Source of the DNA: Megascapheus bottae
Taxonomy: Eukaryota > Chordata > Mammalia > Rodentia > Geomyidae
Length of the DNA stretch: 64,000 bases
Reading direction: 5' to 3'
NCBI GenBank assembly: GCA_024803745.1
Contig: JANJXV010000151.1
Coordinates: 496,001-560,000, forward strand
Position numbers and translations under genes: made by a program. This document shows positions 1 through 13,429 of the stretch, in pieces (the first letter of the stretch is position 1; every line of letters starts with the position of its first letter). The notes under the pieces are model-generated. The model was not told the origin of the DNA. It did not search any database and worked only from the letters and a program-made list of their open reading frames with translations.

Positions 1-3000
1 ACACAGCTCCATTCTATGACTTCACACACCTCCATTCTGTGACTTCACACACCTCCATTCTATGACTTCACACACCTCCATTGTGACTTCACAAACATCA
101 ATTCTGTGACTTCACACAACTCCATTCTTACTTCACAGACCTCCATTCTATGACTTCACACAACTCCATTCTGACTTCAGACACCTCCATTCTATGAGTT
201 CACACACGTGCATTGTGACTTCACACACCTCCATTCTATGACTTCACACACCTCCATTCTGTCTTCACACACCTCCATTATGACTTCACAAACATCAATT
301 CTGTGACTTCACACACCTACACTCTTTGACTTCACACACCTCCATTGTGAGTTCACACACCTCCATTCTGAATTCACAAACATCAATTATGTGAATTCAC
401 ACACCTCCATTCTATGACTTCACACACCTCCATTCTATGACTTCACACACCTCCATTCTATGACTTCACAAATCTCCATTCTGACTTCACACACCTCCAT
501 TCTGACTTCACAAACATCAATTCTGTGACTTCACACACCTCCATTCTATGACTTCACACACCTCCATTCTATGACTTCACACACCTCCATTCTGTGACTT
601 CACACACTTCCATTCTTTGACTTCACACACCTCCATTTTTTGACTCCACACATCTCCATTGTGAGTTCACACACCTCCATTCTCTGACTTCACACACCTC
701 CATTCTGACTTCACACAGCTCCATTCTATGACTTCACACACCTCCATTCTGTGCCTTCACACATCTCCATTTTATGACTAAACACACCTTCATTCTTACT
801 TCACAAACATTCATTCTATAACTTCACACACCTCCATTCTATGACTTCACACACTTCCATTCTATGACTGTACACAACTCCATTCTGTGACTTCACACAC
901 CTCAATTCTGTGACTTTACACACCTACATTATGACTTCACACACCTCCATTCTATGACTTCACACACCTCCATTCTGACTTCACACACCTCCATTCTATG
1001 ACTTCCACACCTCCATTCTGTGACTTCACACACTTCCATTCTTTGACTTCACACACCTCCATTCTGTGACTTCACACACCACCATGGTTTAACTTCACAC
1101 ACCTCCCTTTTTGGACTTCACACACCTCCATTCCATGACTTCACACATCTCCATTTTATGAGTTCGCACACCTCCATTTTGACTTCACACACCTACATTC
1201 TATGACTTCACACACCTTCATTCTATTTCAGAAACATCCATTCTATGACTTCACACACCTCCATTGTATGACTTTACAAACCTCCATTATGTGACTTCAC
1301 ACACCTCCATTCTGAGTTCACACACCTCAATTCTGTGACATCACACACCTCAATTCTGGCTTCACACACCTCCATTCTATGACTTCACACAATTCCTTTC
1401 TATGACTTCACACACCTCCATTCTTTGACTTCACACACCTCCATTGTGATTTCACACACCTCCATTCTATGACTTCACACACCTCCATTATGACTTCACA
1501 TAGCTCCATTCTATGACTTCACACACCTCCATTCTGTGCCTTCACACACCTCCATTCTATGACTTATCACACCTTCATTCTTACTTCACAAACATCCATT
1601 CTATGATCACACACCTCCATTCTATTCTATGACTTCACACAACTCATTCTGACTTCACACACCTCCATTCCATGACTTCACACACCTCCATTGTTTGACT
1701 TCATGCACCTCCATTCTATGAGTTCACACACCTCCATTCTGTGACTTCACACACCTTTATTTTTTGACTTCACACACCTCCATTCTTTGACTTCACACAC
1801 CTCCATTCCATGACTTCACACACCTCCATTCTATGAGTTCACACACCTCCATTCTATGAGTTCACACACCTCCATTTTGACTTCACACACCTCCATTCTT
1901 TGACTTCATACACCTTCAGTCTCACTTCAGAAACATCCATTCTATGACTTCACGCACCTACATTCTATGACTTCACAAACCTCCGTTCTGTGACCACACA
2001 CCTCCATTCTGAGTTCCCACACCTCCATTCTGTGACTTCACCCACCTCCATCCTGACTTCACACACCTCCATTCTGACTTCACAAACCTCAATTCTTTGA
2101 CTTCACACACCTCCATTCTATGATTTCACACACTTCCATTCTATTAATTCACACACCTCCATTCCATGACTTCACACACCTCCATTCTATGAGTTCACAC
2201 ACCTCCATTCTATGAGTTCACACACCTTCATTTTGACTTCACACACCTCCATCCTTTCACTTCATACACCTTCATTCTCACTTCAGAAACATCCATTGTA
2301 TGACTTCACGCACCAACATTCTATGACTTCACAAACCTCCGTTCTGTGACCACACACCTCCATTCTGAGTTCCCACACCTCCATTCTGTGACTTCACCAC
2401 CTCCATCCTGATTTCACACAGCTCAATTCTGACTTCACAAACCTCAATTCTTTGACTTCACACACCTTCATTCTATGATTTCTCACACCTCCATTCTATT
2501 AATTCACACACCACCATTCTGTGACTTCACACAACTCTATTCTATGACTTCCCTCACCTCCATTGTGTGACTTCACACACCTCCATTCTGAGTTCACAAA
2601 CCTCCATTCGGTGACTTAACGCACCTCCATTCTGTGACTTCACACACCTCCGTTCTGACTTCACACACCTCCATTCTATGACTTCACACACCTCCATTCT
2701 GTGACTTCACATGCCTCAATTCTGTGACTTCACACACCTCCATTATGACTTCACACACCTCCATTCTATGACTTCACACACCTCCATTCTATGACTTCAC
2801 CCACCTAGATTCTGTGACTTCACACACCTCCGTTCTGAGTTCACACACCTCAATTCTGTGACTTCACACACCTCCATTCTGACTTCACCAAGCTCCATTC
2901 AATGACTTCACACACCTCCATTCTTTGACTTCCCACACCTCCAATCTGACTTCACACAGCTCCACTCTATGCCTTCCCACACCTCCATTCTATGATTTCA

Positions 3001-3537
3001 CACACCTCCATTCTATGACTTCACACACCTCCATTCTGTGATTTCACACACCTCCATTCTGAGTTCAAACACCTCCGTTCTGTGACTTAACACAACTCCA
3101 TTCTGTGACTTCAAACACCACCATTCTGAGTTCACACACCTCCATTCTGTGACTTCACACACCTCCATTCTGACTTCAAACAGCTCCATTCTATGACTTC
3201 ACACACCTCCATTCTGTGCCTACACACACCTCCATTCTATGACTTAACACACCTTCATTCCTTCTTCACAAACATCCATTCTATGACTTCACACACCTCC
3301 ATTCTATGACTTCACACTCCTCCATTCTATGACTTCACAAACCTCCATTCTGTGACTTCACACACCTCAATTCTGTGACTTCACACACCTCCATTATTAA
3401 TTCACACACCTCCATTCTATGACTTCACACACCTCCATTCTATGACTTCACACACCTTCATTCTGTGACTTCACACACCTCCATTCTGAGTTCACACACC
3501 TCCATTCTGTGACTTCACACAACTCCAATCTGACTTC
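1..3537 (+). repeat. Zone A HOR copy 1 (3.5 kb; left edge is the window edge)
   Basis: This copy has the same variant order as the later copies but is shorter. It lacks a two-monomer block (44 bp, 23+21) near position 150 that is present near 3,700, and most of the middle third of the unit is arranged differently. Between about 1,860 and 2,550 it carries a local near-duplication: the series TTCAGAAACATCC, TTCACGCACC, CTCCGTTCTGTGACC, GAGTTCCCACACC occurs near 1,925-2,030 and again near 2,280-2,380. The same paired series is kept in copy 2 near 6,975-7,080 and 7,285-7,385, so the pair predates the copies. Confidence 0.7.
205..210. other. CACGTG (E-box word) in HOR-specific monomer, first of 12
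   Basis: A CTCC-to-GTGC change in one monomer makes CACGTG. It recurs once per HOR copy at 205, 3,786, 8,723, 13,678, 18,751, 42,059, 45,190, 47,038, 49,219, 51,400, 55,500 and 60,464. Its homologues near 27,813, 30,588, 33,364, 40,006 and 43,408 read CACCTGC instead. It is a lineage marker; binding by bHLH proteins is untested. Confidence 0.7.
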
Positions 3538-6500
3538 ACACAGCTCCATTCTATGACTTCACACACCTCCATTCTGTGACTTCACACACCTCCATTCTAT
3601 GACTTCACACACCTCCATTGTGACTTCACAAACATCAATTCTGTGACTTCACACAACTCCATTCTTACTTCACACACCTCCATTCTATGACTTCACACAC
3701 CTCCATTCTGACTTCACACACCTCCATTCTATGACTTCACACAACTCCATTCTGACTTCAGACACCTCCATTCTATGAGTTCACACACGTGCATTGTGAC
3801 TTCACACACCACCATTCTATGACTTCACACACCTCCATTCTGTCTTCACACACCTCCATTCTGACTTCACAAACATTAATTCTGTGACTTCACACACCTC
3901 CACTCTTTGACTTCACACACCTCCATTGTGAGTTCACACACCTCCATTCTGAATTCACAAACATCAATTATGTGAATTCACACACCTCCATTCTATGACT
4001 TCACACACCTCCATTCTGTGACTTCACACACCTCCATTCTATGACTTCACAAATCTCCATTCTGACTTCACAAACATCAATTCTGTGACTTCACACATCT
4101 CCATTGTGAGTTCACTCACCTCCATTCTATGACTTCACACACCTTCATTCTGACTTCACACAGCTCCATTCTATGACTTCACACACCTCCATTGTGTGCC
4201 TTCACACATCTCCATTTTATGACTAAACACACCTTCATTCTTACTTCACAAACATTCATTCTATAACTTCACACACCTCCATTCTATGACTTCACACATT
4301 TCCATTCTATGACTTTACACAACTCCATTCTGTGACTTCACGCACCTCAATTCTGTGACTTCACACACCTACATTATGACTTCACACACCTCCATTCTAT
4401 GACTTCATACACCTCCATTCTGACTTCACACACCTCCATTCTATGACTTCCACACCTCCATTCTGTGACTTCACACACCACCATTCTATGACTTCACATA
4501 CCTCCATTGTGACTACACACACCTCTATTCTATGAGTTCACACACCTCCATTCTGACTTCACACACCTCCATTCTATGACTTCACACACCTCCATTCTGA
4601 CTTCACACACCTCCATTCTGTGACTTCACACCCCTCCATTCCATGACTTCACACACCTCCATTCTATGAGTTCACACACCTCCATTTGTGAGTCTACACA
4701 CCACCTTTTTGACTTCACACACCTCCATTCTGTGATTTCACACACCTCCCTTCTGTGACTGCACACACTTTTATTGTTTGCCTTCACACACCTCCATTCT
4801 TTGACTTCACACACCTCCTTTCTTTGACTTCACACACCTCCATTCTATGAGTTCACACACCTCCATTCTATGAGTTCACACACCTCCATTTTGACTTCAC
4901 AAACCTCCATTCTATGACTTCACACACCTTCATTCTTACTTCAGAAATATCCATTATATGACTTCACTCACTTCCATTCTATGACTTCACAAATCTCCGT
5001 TCTGTGATTTCACACACTTCCATTCTGAGTTCACACACCTCCATTCTCTGAGTTCACACACCTCCATTCTGTGACTTAACACACCTCCATTCTATGACTT
5101 CACAGACCTCCATTCTGTGACTTCACACACCTTTATTGTTTGACTTCACACACCTCCATTCTGGGACTTCACACACCTCCATTGTGAGTTCACACACCTC
5201 CATTCTGTGACTTCACACACCTGCATTCTGTGACTTCACACACCTCCATTCTGTGACTACACACATCTCCATTCTGTGACTTCACACACCTCCATTCTAT
5301 GACTTCACACACCTCCATTCTGTGACTTCACACACCACCATGGTTTGACTTCACACACCTCCCTTTTTGGACTTCACACACCTCCATTGCATGACTTCAC
5401 GCATCTCCATTTTATGAGTTCGCACACCTCCATTTTGACTTCACACACCTACATTCTATGACTTCACACACCTTCATTCTACTTCAGAAACATCCATTCT
5501 ATGACTTCACACACCTCCATTCTATGACTTTACAAACCTCCATTCTGTGACTTCACACACCTCCATTCTGAGTTCACACACCTCAATTCTGTGACTTCAC
5601 ACACCTCAATTCTGACTTCACACACCTCCATTCTAGGACTTCACACAATTCTTGTCTATGACTTCACACACCTCCATTCTTTGACTTCACACACTTCCAT
5701 TGTGATTTCACACACCTCCATTCTATGACTTCACACACCTCCATTATGACTTCACATAGCTCCATTCTATGTCTTCACACATCTCCATTCTGTGCCTTCA
5801 CACACCTCCAGTCTATGACTTAACACACCTTCATTCTTACTTCACAAACATCCATTCTATGATCACACACCTCCATTATGACTTCACACAGCTCCATTCT
5901 ATTACTTCACACACCTCCATACTCTGACTTCACACACCTCCATTCTATGATTTCAATCACCTCCCTTTGACTTCACAAACCTCCATTCTATGACTTCACA
6001 CAACTCCATTCTGACTTCACACACCTCCATTCTGTGACTTCACACATCCATTCCATGACTTCACACACCTCCATTCCATGACTTCACACACCTCCATTCG
6101 ATGACTTCACACACCTCCATTCTATGATTTCACACACCTCCCTTGTGACTTCACACACCTCCATTCTATGACTTCACACATCTACATTCTGACTTCACAC
6201 ACCTCCATTATCTGACTTCACACACCTCCATTCCATGACTTCACACACCTCCATTCTGTGATTTCACACACCTCCATTCTGTGACTTCACACACCTTTAC
6301 TCTTTGACTTCACACAATGCATTCTTTGACTTCACACACCTTTATTCCATGACTTCACACACCTCCATTCTATGAGTTCACAGACCTCCATTCTATGAGT
6401 TCACACACCTCCATTTTGACTTCATACACCTCCATCCTATGACTTCACACACCTTCATTCTGTGACTTCACACACCTCCATTCTGAGTCCACACACCTCC

Positions 6501-9500
6501 ATTCTGTGACTTTACACTACTCCATTCCGACTTCACACAGCTCCATTCTATGACTTCACACACATCCATTCTGTGACTTCACACACCTCCATTCTATGAC
6601 TTCACATACCTCCATTGTGACTTCACACAGCTCAATTCTATGAGTTCACACACCTCCATTCTGACTTCACACACCTCCATTCTATGACTTCACACACCTC
6701 CATTCTGACTTCTCTCACCTCCATTGTGAGTTCACACACCTCCATTCTGAATTCACAAACATCAATTCTGTGACTTCACACACCTCCATACTTTGACTTC
6801 ACACACCTCCGTTGTGAGTTCACACACCTCCATTCTGAATTCACAAACATCAATTCTGTGACTTCACACACCTCCATTCTATGACTTCACACACCTCCAT
6901 TCTATGAGTTCACACACCTCCATTTTGACTTCACACACCTCCATTCTTTGACTTCATACACCTTCATTCTCACTTCAGAAACATCCATTCTATGATTCAC
7001 GCACCTACATTCTATGACTTCACAAACCTCCGTTCTGTGACCACACACCTCCATTCTGAGTTCCCACACCTCCATTCTGACTTCACAAACCTCAATTCTT
7101 TGACTTCACACACCTCCATTCTATGATTTCACACACTTCCATTCTATTAATTCACACACCTCCATTCCATGACTTCACACACCTCCATTCTATGAGTTCA
7201 CACACCTCCATTCTATGAGTTCACACACCTCCATTTTGACTTCACACACCTCCATTCTTTGACTTCATACACCTTCATTCTCACTTCAGAAACATCCATT
7301 GTATGACTTCACGCACCAACATTCTATGACTTCACAAACCTCCGTTCTGTGACCACACACCTCCATTCTGAGTTCCCACACCTCCATTCTGTGACTTCAC
7401 CCACCTCCATCCTGATTTCACACAGCTCCATTCTGACTTCACAAACCTCAATTCTTTGACTTCACACACCTTCATTCTATGATTTCTCACACCTCCATTC
7501 TATTAATTCACACACCACCATTCTGTGACTTCACACAACTCCATTCTATGACTTCCCTCACCTCCATTGTGTGACTTCACACACCTCCATTCTGAGTTCA
7601 CAAACCTCCATTCGGTGACTTAACGCACCTCCATTCTGTGACTTCACACACCTCCGTTCTGACTTCGCACACCTCCATTCTATGACTTCACACACCTCCA
7701 TTCTATGACTTCACACACCTCCATTCTATGACTTCACCCACCTAGATTCTGTGACTTCACACACCTCCGTTCTGAGTTCACACACCTCAATTCTGTGAAT
7801 TCACACACCTCCATTCTGACTTCACCAAGCTCCATTCAATGACTTCACACACCTCCATTCTTTGACTTCGCACACCTCCAATCTGACTTCACACAGCTCC
7901 ACTCTATGCCTTCCCACACCTCCATTCTATGATTTCACACACCTCCATTCTATGACTTCACACACCTCCATTCTGTGATTTCACACACCTCCATTCTGAG
8001 TTCAAACACCTCCGTTCTGTGACTTAACACAACTCCATTCTGTGACTTCAAACACCACCATTCTGAGTTCACACACCTCCATTCTGTGACTTCACACACC
8101 TCCATTCTGACTTCAAACAGCTCCATTCTATGATTTCACACACCTCCATTCTGTGCCTACACACACCTCCATTCTATGACTTAACACACCTTCATTCCTT
8201 CTTCACAAACATCTATTCTATGACTTCACACACCTCCATTCTATGACTTCACACACCTCCTTTCTATGACTTCACAAACCTCCATTCTGTGACTTCACAC
8301 ACCTCAATTCTGTGACTTCACACACCTCCATTATGAATTCACACACCTCCATTCTATGACTTCACACACCTCCATTCTATGACTTCACACACCTTCATTC
8401 TGTGACTTCACACACCTCCATTCTGAGTTCACACACCTCCATTCTGTGACTTCACACAACTCCAATCTGACTTCACACAGCTCCATTCTATGACTTCACA
8501 CACCTCCATTCTGTGACTTCACACACCTCCATTCTATGACTTCACACACCTCCATTGTGACTTCACAAACATCAATTCTGTGACTTCACACAACTCCATT
8601 CTTACTTCACACACCTCCATTCTATGACTTCAAACACCTCTATTCTGACTTCACACACCTCCATTCTATGACTTCACACAACTCCATTCTGACTTCAGAC
8701 ACCTCCATTCTATGAGTTCACACACGTGCATTGTGACTTCACACACCTCCATTCTATGACTTCACACACCTCCATTCTGTCTTCACACACCTCCATTCTG
8801 ACTTCACAAACATCAATTCTGTGACTTCACACACCTCCACTCTTTGACTTCACACACCTCCATTGTGAGTTCACACACCTCCATTCTGAATTCACAAACA
8901 TCAATTATGTGAATTCACACACCTCCATTCTATGACTTCACACACCTCCAATCTATGACTTCACACACCTCCATTCTATGACTTCACAAATCTCCATTCT
9001 GACTTCACACACCTCCATTCTGACTTCACAAACATCAATTCTGTGACTTCAAACACCTCCATTCTATGACTTCACACACCTCCATTCTATGACTTCACAC
9101 ACCTCCATTCTGTGACTTCACACACTTCCATTCTTTGACTTCACACACCTCCATTTTTTGACTCCACACATCTTCATTGTGAGTTCACTCACCTCCATTC
9201 TATGACTTCACACACCTCCATTCTGACTTCACACAGCTCCATTCTATGACTTCACACACCTCCATTCTGTGCCTTCACACATCTCCATTTTATGACTAAA
9301 CACACCTTCATTCTTACTTCACAAACATTCATTCTATAACTTCACACACCTCCATTCTATGACTTCACACACTTCCATTCTATGACTTTACACAACTCCA
9401 TTCTGTGACTTCACACACCTCAATTCTGTGACTTCACACTCCTACATTATGACTTCACACACCTCCATTCTATGACTTCACACACCTCCATTCTGACTTC

Positions 9501-10740
9501 ACACACCTCCATTCTATGACTTCCACACCTCCATTCTGTGACTTCACACACCACCATTCTATGACTTCACATACCTCCATTGTGACTACACATACCTCTA
9601 TTCTATGAGTTCACACACCTCCATTCTGATTTCACACACCTCCATTCTATGACTTCACACACCTCCATTTTGACTTCACACACCTACATTCTATGACTTC
9701 ACACAACTCCATTCTGACTTCACACACCTCCATTCTGTGACTTCACACACCTCCATTCCATGATTTCACACACCTCCATTCTATGAGTTCATACACCTCC
9801 ATTTGTGACTCTACACACCACCTTTTTGACTTCACACACCTCCATTCTGTGATTTCACACACCTCCATTCTGTGACTGCACACACTTTTATTGTTTGCCT
9901 TCACACACCTCCATTCTTTGACTTCACACACCTCCTTTCTTTGACTTCACACACCTCCATTCTATGAGTTCACACACCTCCATTCTATGAGTTCACACAC
10001 CTCCATTTTGACTTCACAAACCTCCATTCTATGACTTCACACACCTTCATTCTTACTTCAGAAATATCCATTATATGACTTCACTCACTTCCATTCTATG
10101 ACTTCACAAATCTCCGTTCTGTGATTTCACACACTTCCATTCTGAGTTCACACACCTCCATTCTCTGAGTTCACACACCTCCATTCTGTGACTTAACACA
10201 CCTGCATTCTGTGACTTCACAGACCTCCATTCTGTGACTTCACACACCTTTATTGTTTGACTTCACACACCTCCATTCTGGGACTTCACACACCTCCATT
10301 GTGAGTTCACACACCTCCATTCTGTGACTTCACACACCTCCATTCTATGACTTCACACACCTCCATTCTGTGACTTCACACACCTCCATTCTGTGACTTC
10401 ACACACCTCAATTTTGACTTCACACACTTCCATTCTTTGACTTCACACACCTCCATTCTGTGACTTCACACACCACCATGGTTTGACTTCACACACCTCC
10501 CTTTTTGGACTTCACACACCTCCATTGCATGACTTCACGCATCTCCATTTTATGAGTTCGCACACCTCCATTTTGACTTCACACACCTACATTCTATGAC
10601 TTCACACACCTTCATTCTACTTCAGAAACATCCTTTCTATGACTTCACACACCTCCATTCTATGACTTTACAAACATCCATTCTGTGACTTCACACACCT
10701 CCATTCTGAGTTCACACACCTCAATTCTGTGACTTCACAC
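2838..10740 (+). repeat. ~7.9-kb segmental duplication within the array, left copy
   Basis: The partner is 12,730-20,768. The offset is 9,892 bp on the left part and 10,028 bp after a six-monomer (136-bp) difference near 4,075. Matching markers include GACTTCACCAAGC (2,881/12,773 and 7,818/17,846), CACAGACC (5,101/15,129) and CACGTG (3,786/13,678 and 8,723/18,751). The breakpoints lie inside ordinary monomers, as expected for recombination between repeats. Confidence 0.8.
3538..8474 (+). repeat. Zone A HOR copy 2 (4,937 bp)
   Basis: It aligns to copy 4 at an offset of 9,892 bp up to about 4,075 and of 10,028 bp thereafter. The 136-bp step is a six-monomer block present near 13,960-14,100 and missing here. 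It includes the segment of about 5.63-7.82 kb that copy 3 has lost. A truncated monomer (CACACAATGCATTC, near 6,313) is a useful family marker; it recurs near 16,340, 21,610, 25,840 and 38,400. Confidence 0.8.
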
Positions 10741-11420
10741 ACCTCCATTCTGACTTCACCAAGCTCCATTCAATGACTTCACACACCTCCATTCTTTGAC
10801 TTCCCACACCTCCAATCTGACTTCACACAGCTCCACTCTATGCCTTCCCACACCTCCATTCTATGATTTCACACACCTCCATTCTATGACTTCACACACC
10901 TCCATTCTGTGATTTCACACACCTCCATTCTGAGTTCAAACACCTCCGTTCTGTGACTTAACACAACTCCATTCTGTGACTTCAAACACCACCATTCTGA
11001 GTTCACACACCTCCATTCTGTGACTTCACACACCTCCATTCTGACTTCAAACAGCTCCATTCTATGACTTCACACACCTCCATTCTGTGCCTACACACAC
11101 CTCCATTCTATGACTTAACACACCTTCATTCCTTCTTCACAAACATCCATTCTATGACTTCACACACCTCCATTCTATGACTTCACACTCCTCCATTCTA
11201 TGACTTCACAAACCTCCATTCTGTGACTTCACACACCTCAATTCTGTGACTTCACACACCTCCATTATGAATTCACACACCTCCATTCTATGACTTCACA
11301 CACCTCCATTCTGTGACTTCACACACCTCAATTCTGTGACTTCACACACCTCCATTATGAATTCACACACCTCCATTCTATGACTTCACACACCTCCATT
11401 CTGTGACTTCACACACCTCC
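9400..11420 (+). repeat. 2,021-bp tandem duplication, first copy
   Basis: The offset to the second copy is 2,021 bp throughout: the ACACCACCTTTTTGAC region at about 9,825 and 11,846, and GACTTCACCAAGC at 10,752 and 12,773. The left breakpoint is near CTCAATTCTGTGACTTCAC at about 9,420. The period is odd and therefore holds an odd number of 21- and 23-bp monomers, probably about 91. Confidence 0.82.
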
Positions 11421-13331
11421 ATTCTGTGACTTCACACACCTCAATTCTGTGACTTCACACTCCTACATTATGACTTCACACACCTCCATTCTATGACTTC
11501 ACACACCTCCATTCTGACTTCACACACCTCCATTCTATGACTTCCACACCTCCATTCTGTGACTTCACACACCACCATTCTATGACTTCACATACCTCCA
11601 TTGTGACTACACATACCTCTATTCTATGAGTTCACACACCTCCATTCTGATTTCACACACCTCCATTCTATGACTTCACACACCTCCATTCTGACTTCAC
11701 ACACCTACATTCTATGACTTCACACAACTCCATTCTGACTTCACACACCTCCATTCTGTGACTTCACACACCTCCATTCCATGATTTCACACACCTCCAT
11801 TCTATGAGTTCATACACCTCCATTTGTGACTCTACACACCACCTTTTTGACTTCACACACCTCCATTCTGTGATTTCACACACCTCCATTCTGTGACTGC
11901 ACACACTTTTATTGTTTGCCTTCACACACCTCCATTCTTTGACTTCACACACCTCCTTTCTTTGACTTCACACACCTCCATTCTATGAGTTCACACACCT
12001 CCATTCTATGAGTTCACACACCTCCATTTTGACTTCACAAACCTCCATTCTATGACTTCACACACCTTCATTCTTACTTCAGAAATATCCATTATATGAC
12101 TTCACTCACTTCCATTCTATGACTTCACAAATCTCCGTTCTGTGATTTCACACACTTCCATTCTGAGTTCACACACCTCCATTCTCTGAGTTCACACACC
12201 TCCATTCTGTGACTTAACACACCTGCATTCTGTGACTTCACAGACCTCCATTCTGTGACTTCACACACCTTTATTGTTTGACTTCACACACCTCCATTCT
12301 GGGACTTCACACACCTCCATTGTGAGTTCACACACCTCCATTCTGTGACTTCACACACCTCCATTCTATGACTTCACACACCTCCATTCTGTGACTTCAC
12401 ACACCTCCATTCTGTGACTTCACACACCTCAATTTTGACTTCACACACTTCCATTCTTTGACTTCACACACCTCCATTCTGTGACTTCACACACCACCAT
12501 GGTTTGACTTCACACACCTCCCTTTTTGGACTTCACACACCTCCATTGCATGACTTCACGCATCTCCATTTTATGAGTTCGCACACCTCCATTTTGACTT
12601 CACACACCTACATTCTATGACTTCACACACCTTCATTCTACTTCAGAAACATCCTTTCTATGACTTCACACACCTCAATTCTATGACTTTACAAACATCC
12701 ATTCTGTGACTTCACACACCTCCATTCTGAGTTCACACACCTCAATTCTGTGACTTCACACACCTCCATTCTGACTTCACCAAGCTCCATTCAATGACTT
12801 CACACACCTCCATTCTTTGACTTCCCACACCTCCAATCTGACTTCACACAGCTCCACTCTATGCCTTCCCACACCTCCATTCTATGATTTCACACACCTC
12901 CATTCTATGACTTCACACACCTCCATTCTGTGATTTCACACACCTCCATTCTGAGTTCAAACACCTCCGTTCTGTGACTTAACACAACTCCATTCTGTGA
13001 CTTCAAACACCACCATTCTGAGTTCACACACCTCCATTCTGTGACTTCACACACCTCCATTCTGACTTCAAACAGCTCCATTCTATGACTTCACACACCT
13101 CCATTCTGTGCCTACACACACCTCCATTCTATGACTTAACACACCTTCATTCCTTCTTCACAAACATCCATTCTATGACTTCACACACCTCCATTCTATG
13201 ACTTCACACTCCTCCATTCTATGACTTCACAAACCTCCATTCTGTGACTTCACACACCTCAATTCTGTGACTTCACACACCTCCATTATGAATTCACACA
13301 CCTCCATTCTATGACTTCACACACCTCCATT
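11421..13331 (+). repeat. 2,021-bp tandem duplication, second copy
   Basis: It repeats 9,400-11,310 with only a few differences (for example CTCAATTCTATG near 12,674 for CTCCATTCTATG near 10,653). The match ends near 13,331, where this copy continues with the zone A order while the first copy repeats a CTCAATTCTG / CCATTATGAATTC pair. Confidence 0.8.
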
Positions 13332-13429
13332 CTATGACTTCACACACCTTCATTCTGTGACTTCACACACCTCCATTCTGAGTTCACACACCTCCATTCT
13401 GTGACTTCACACAACTCCAATCTGACTTC

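Larger units (their letters stand above)
8475..13429 (+). repeat. Zone A HOR copy 3, rearranged (4,955 bp)
   Basis: The length resembles its neighbours but the content does not. At about 10,740 the sequence jumps from the equivalent of 5.63 kb in copy 2 to the equivalent of 7.82 kb, a loss of about 2,183 bp. A 2,021-bp segment is then present twice in tandem. Loss and gain nearly cancel, so length alone would hide the rearrangement. Confidence 0.8.

Noticed and set aside
4626..4814. Minus-strand open frames of 62 codons at 4,626, 9,743, 11,764, 14,654 and 19,771 encoding cysteine-rich repeats
   Set aside because: They are the same HOR segment read on the G-rich strand. The repeats (CEV.EWRCVKS-like) follow directly from the monomer, the frame is open only where linker variants remove TAG/TGA, and nothing resembling a gene structure or a distinct codon bias surrounds them.
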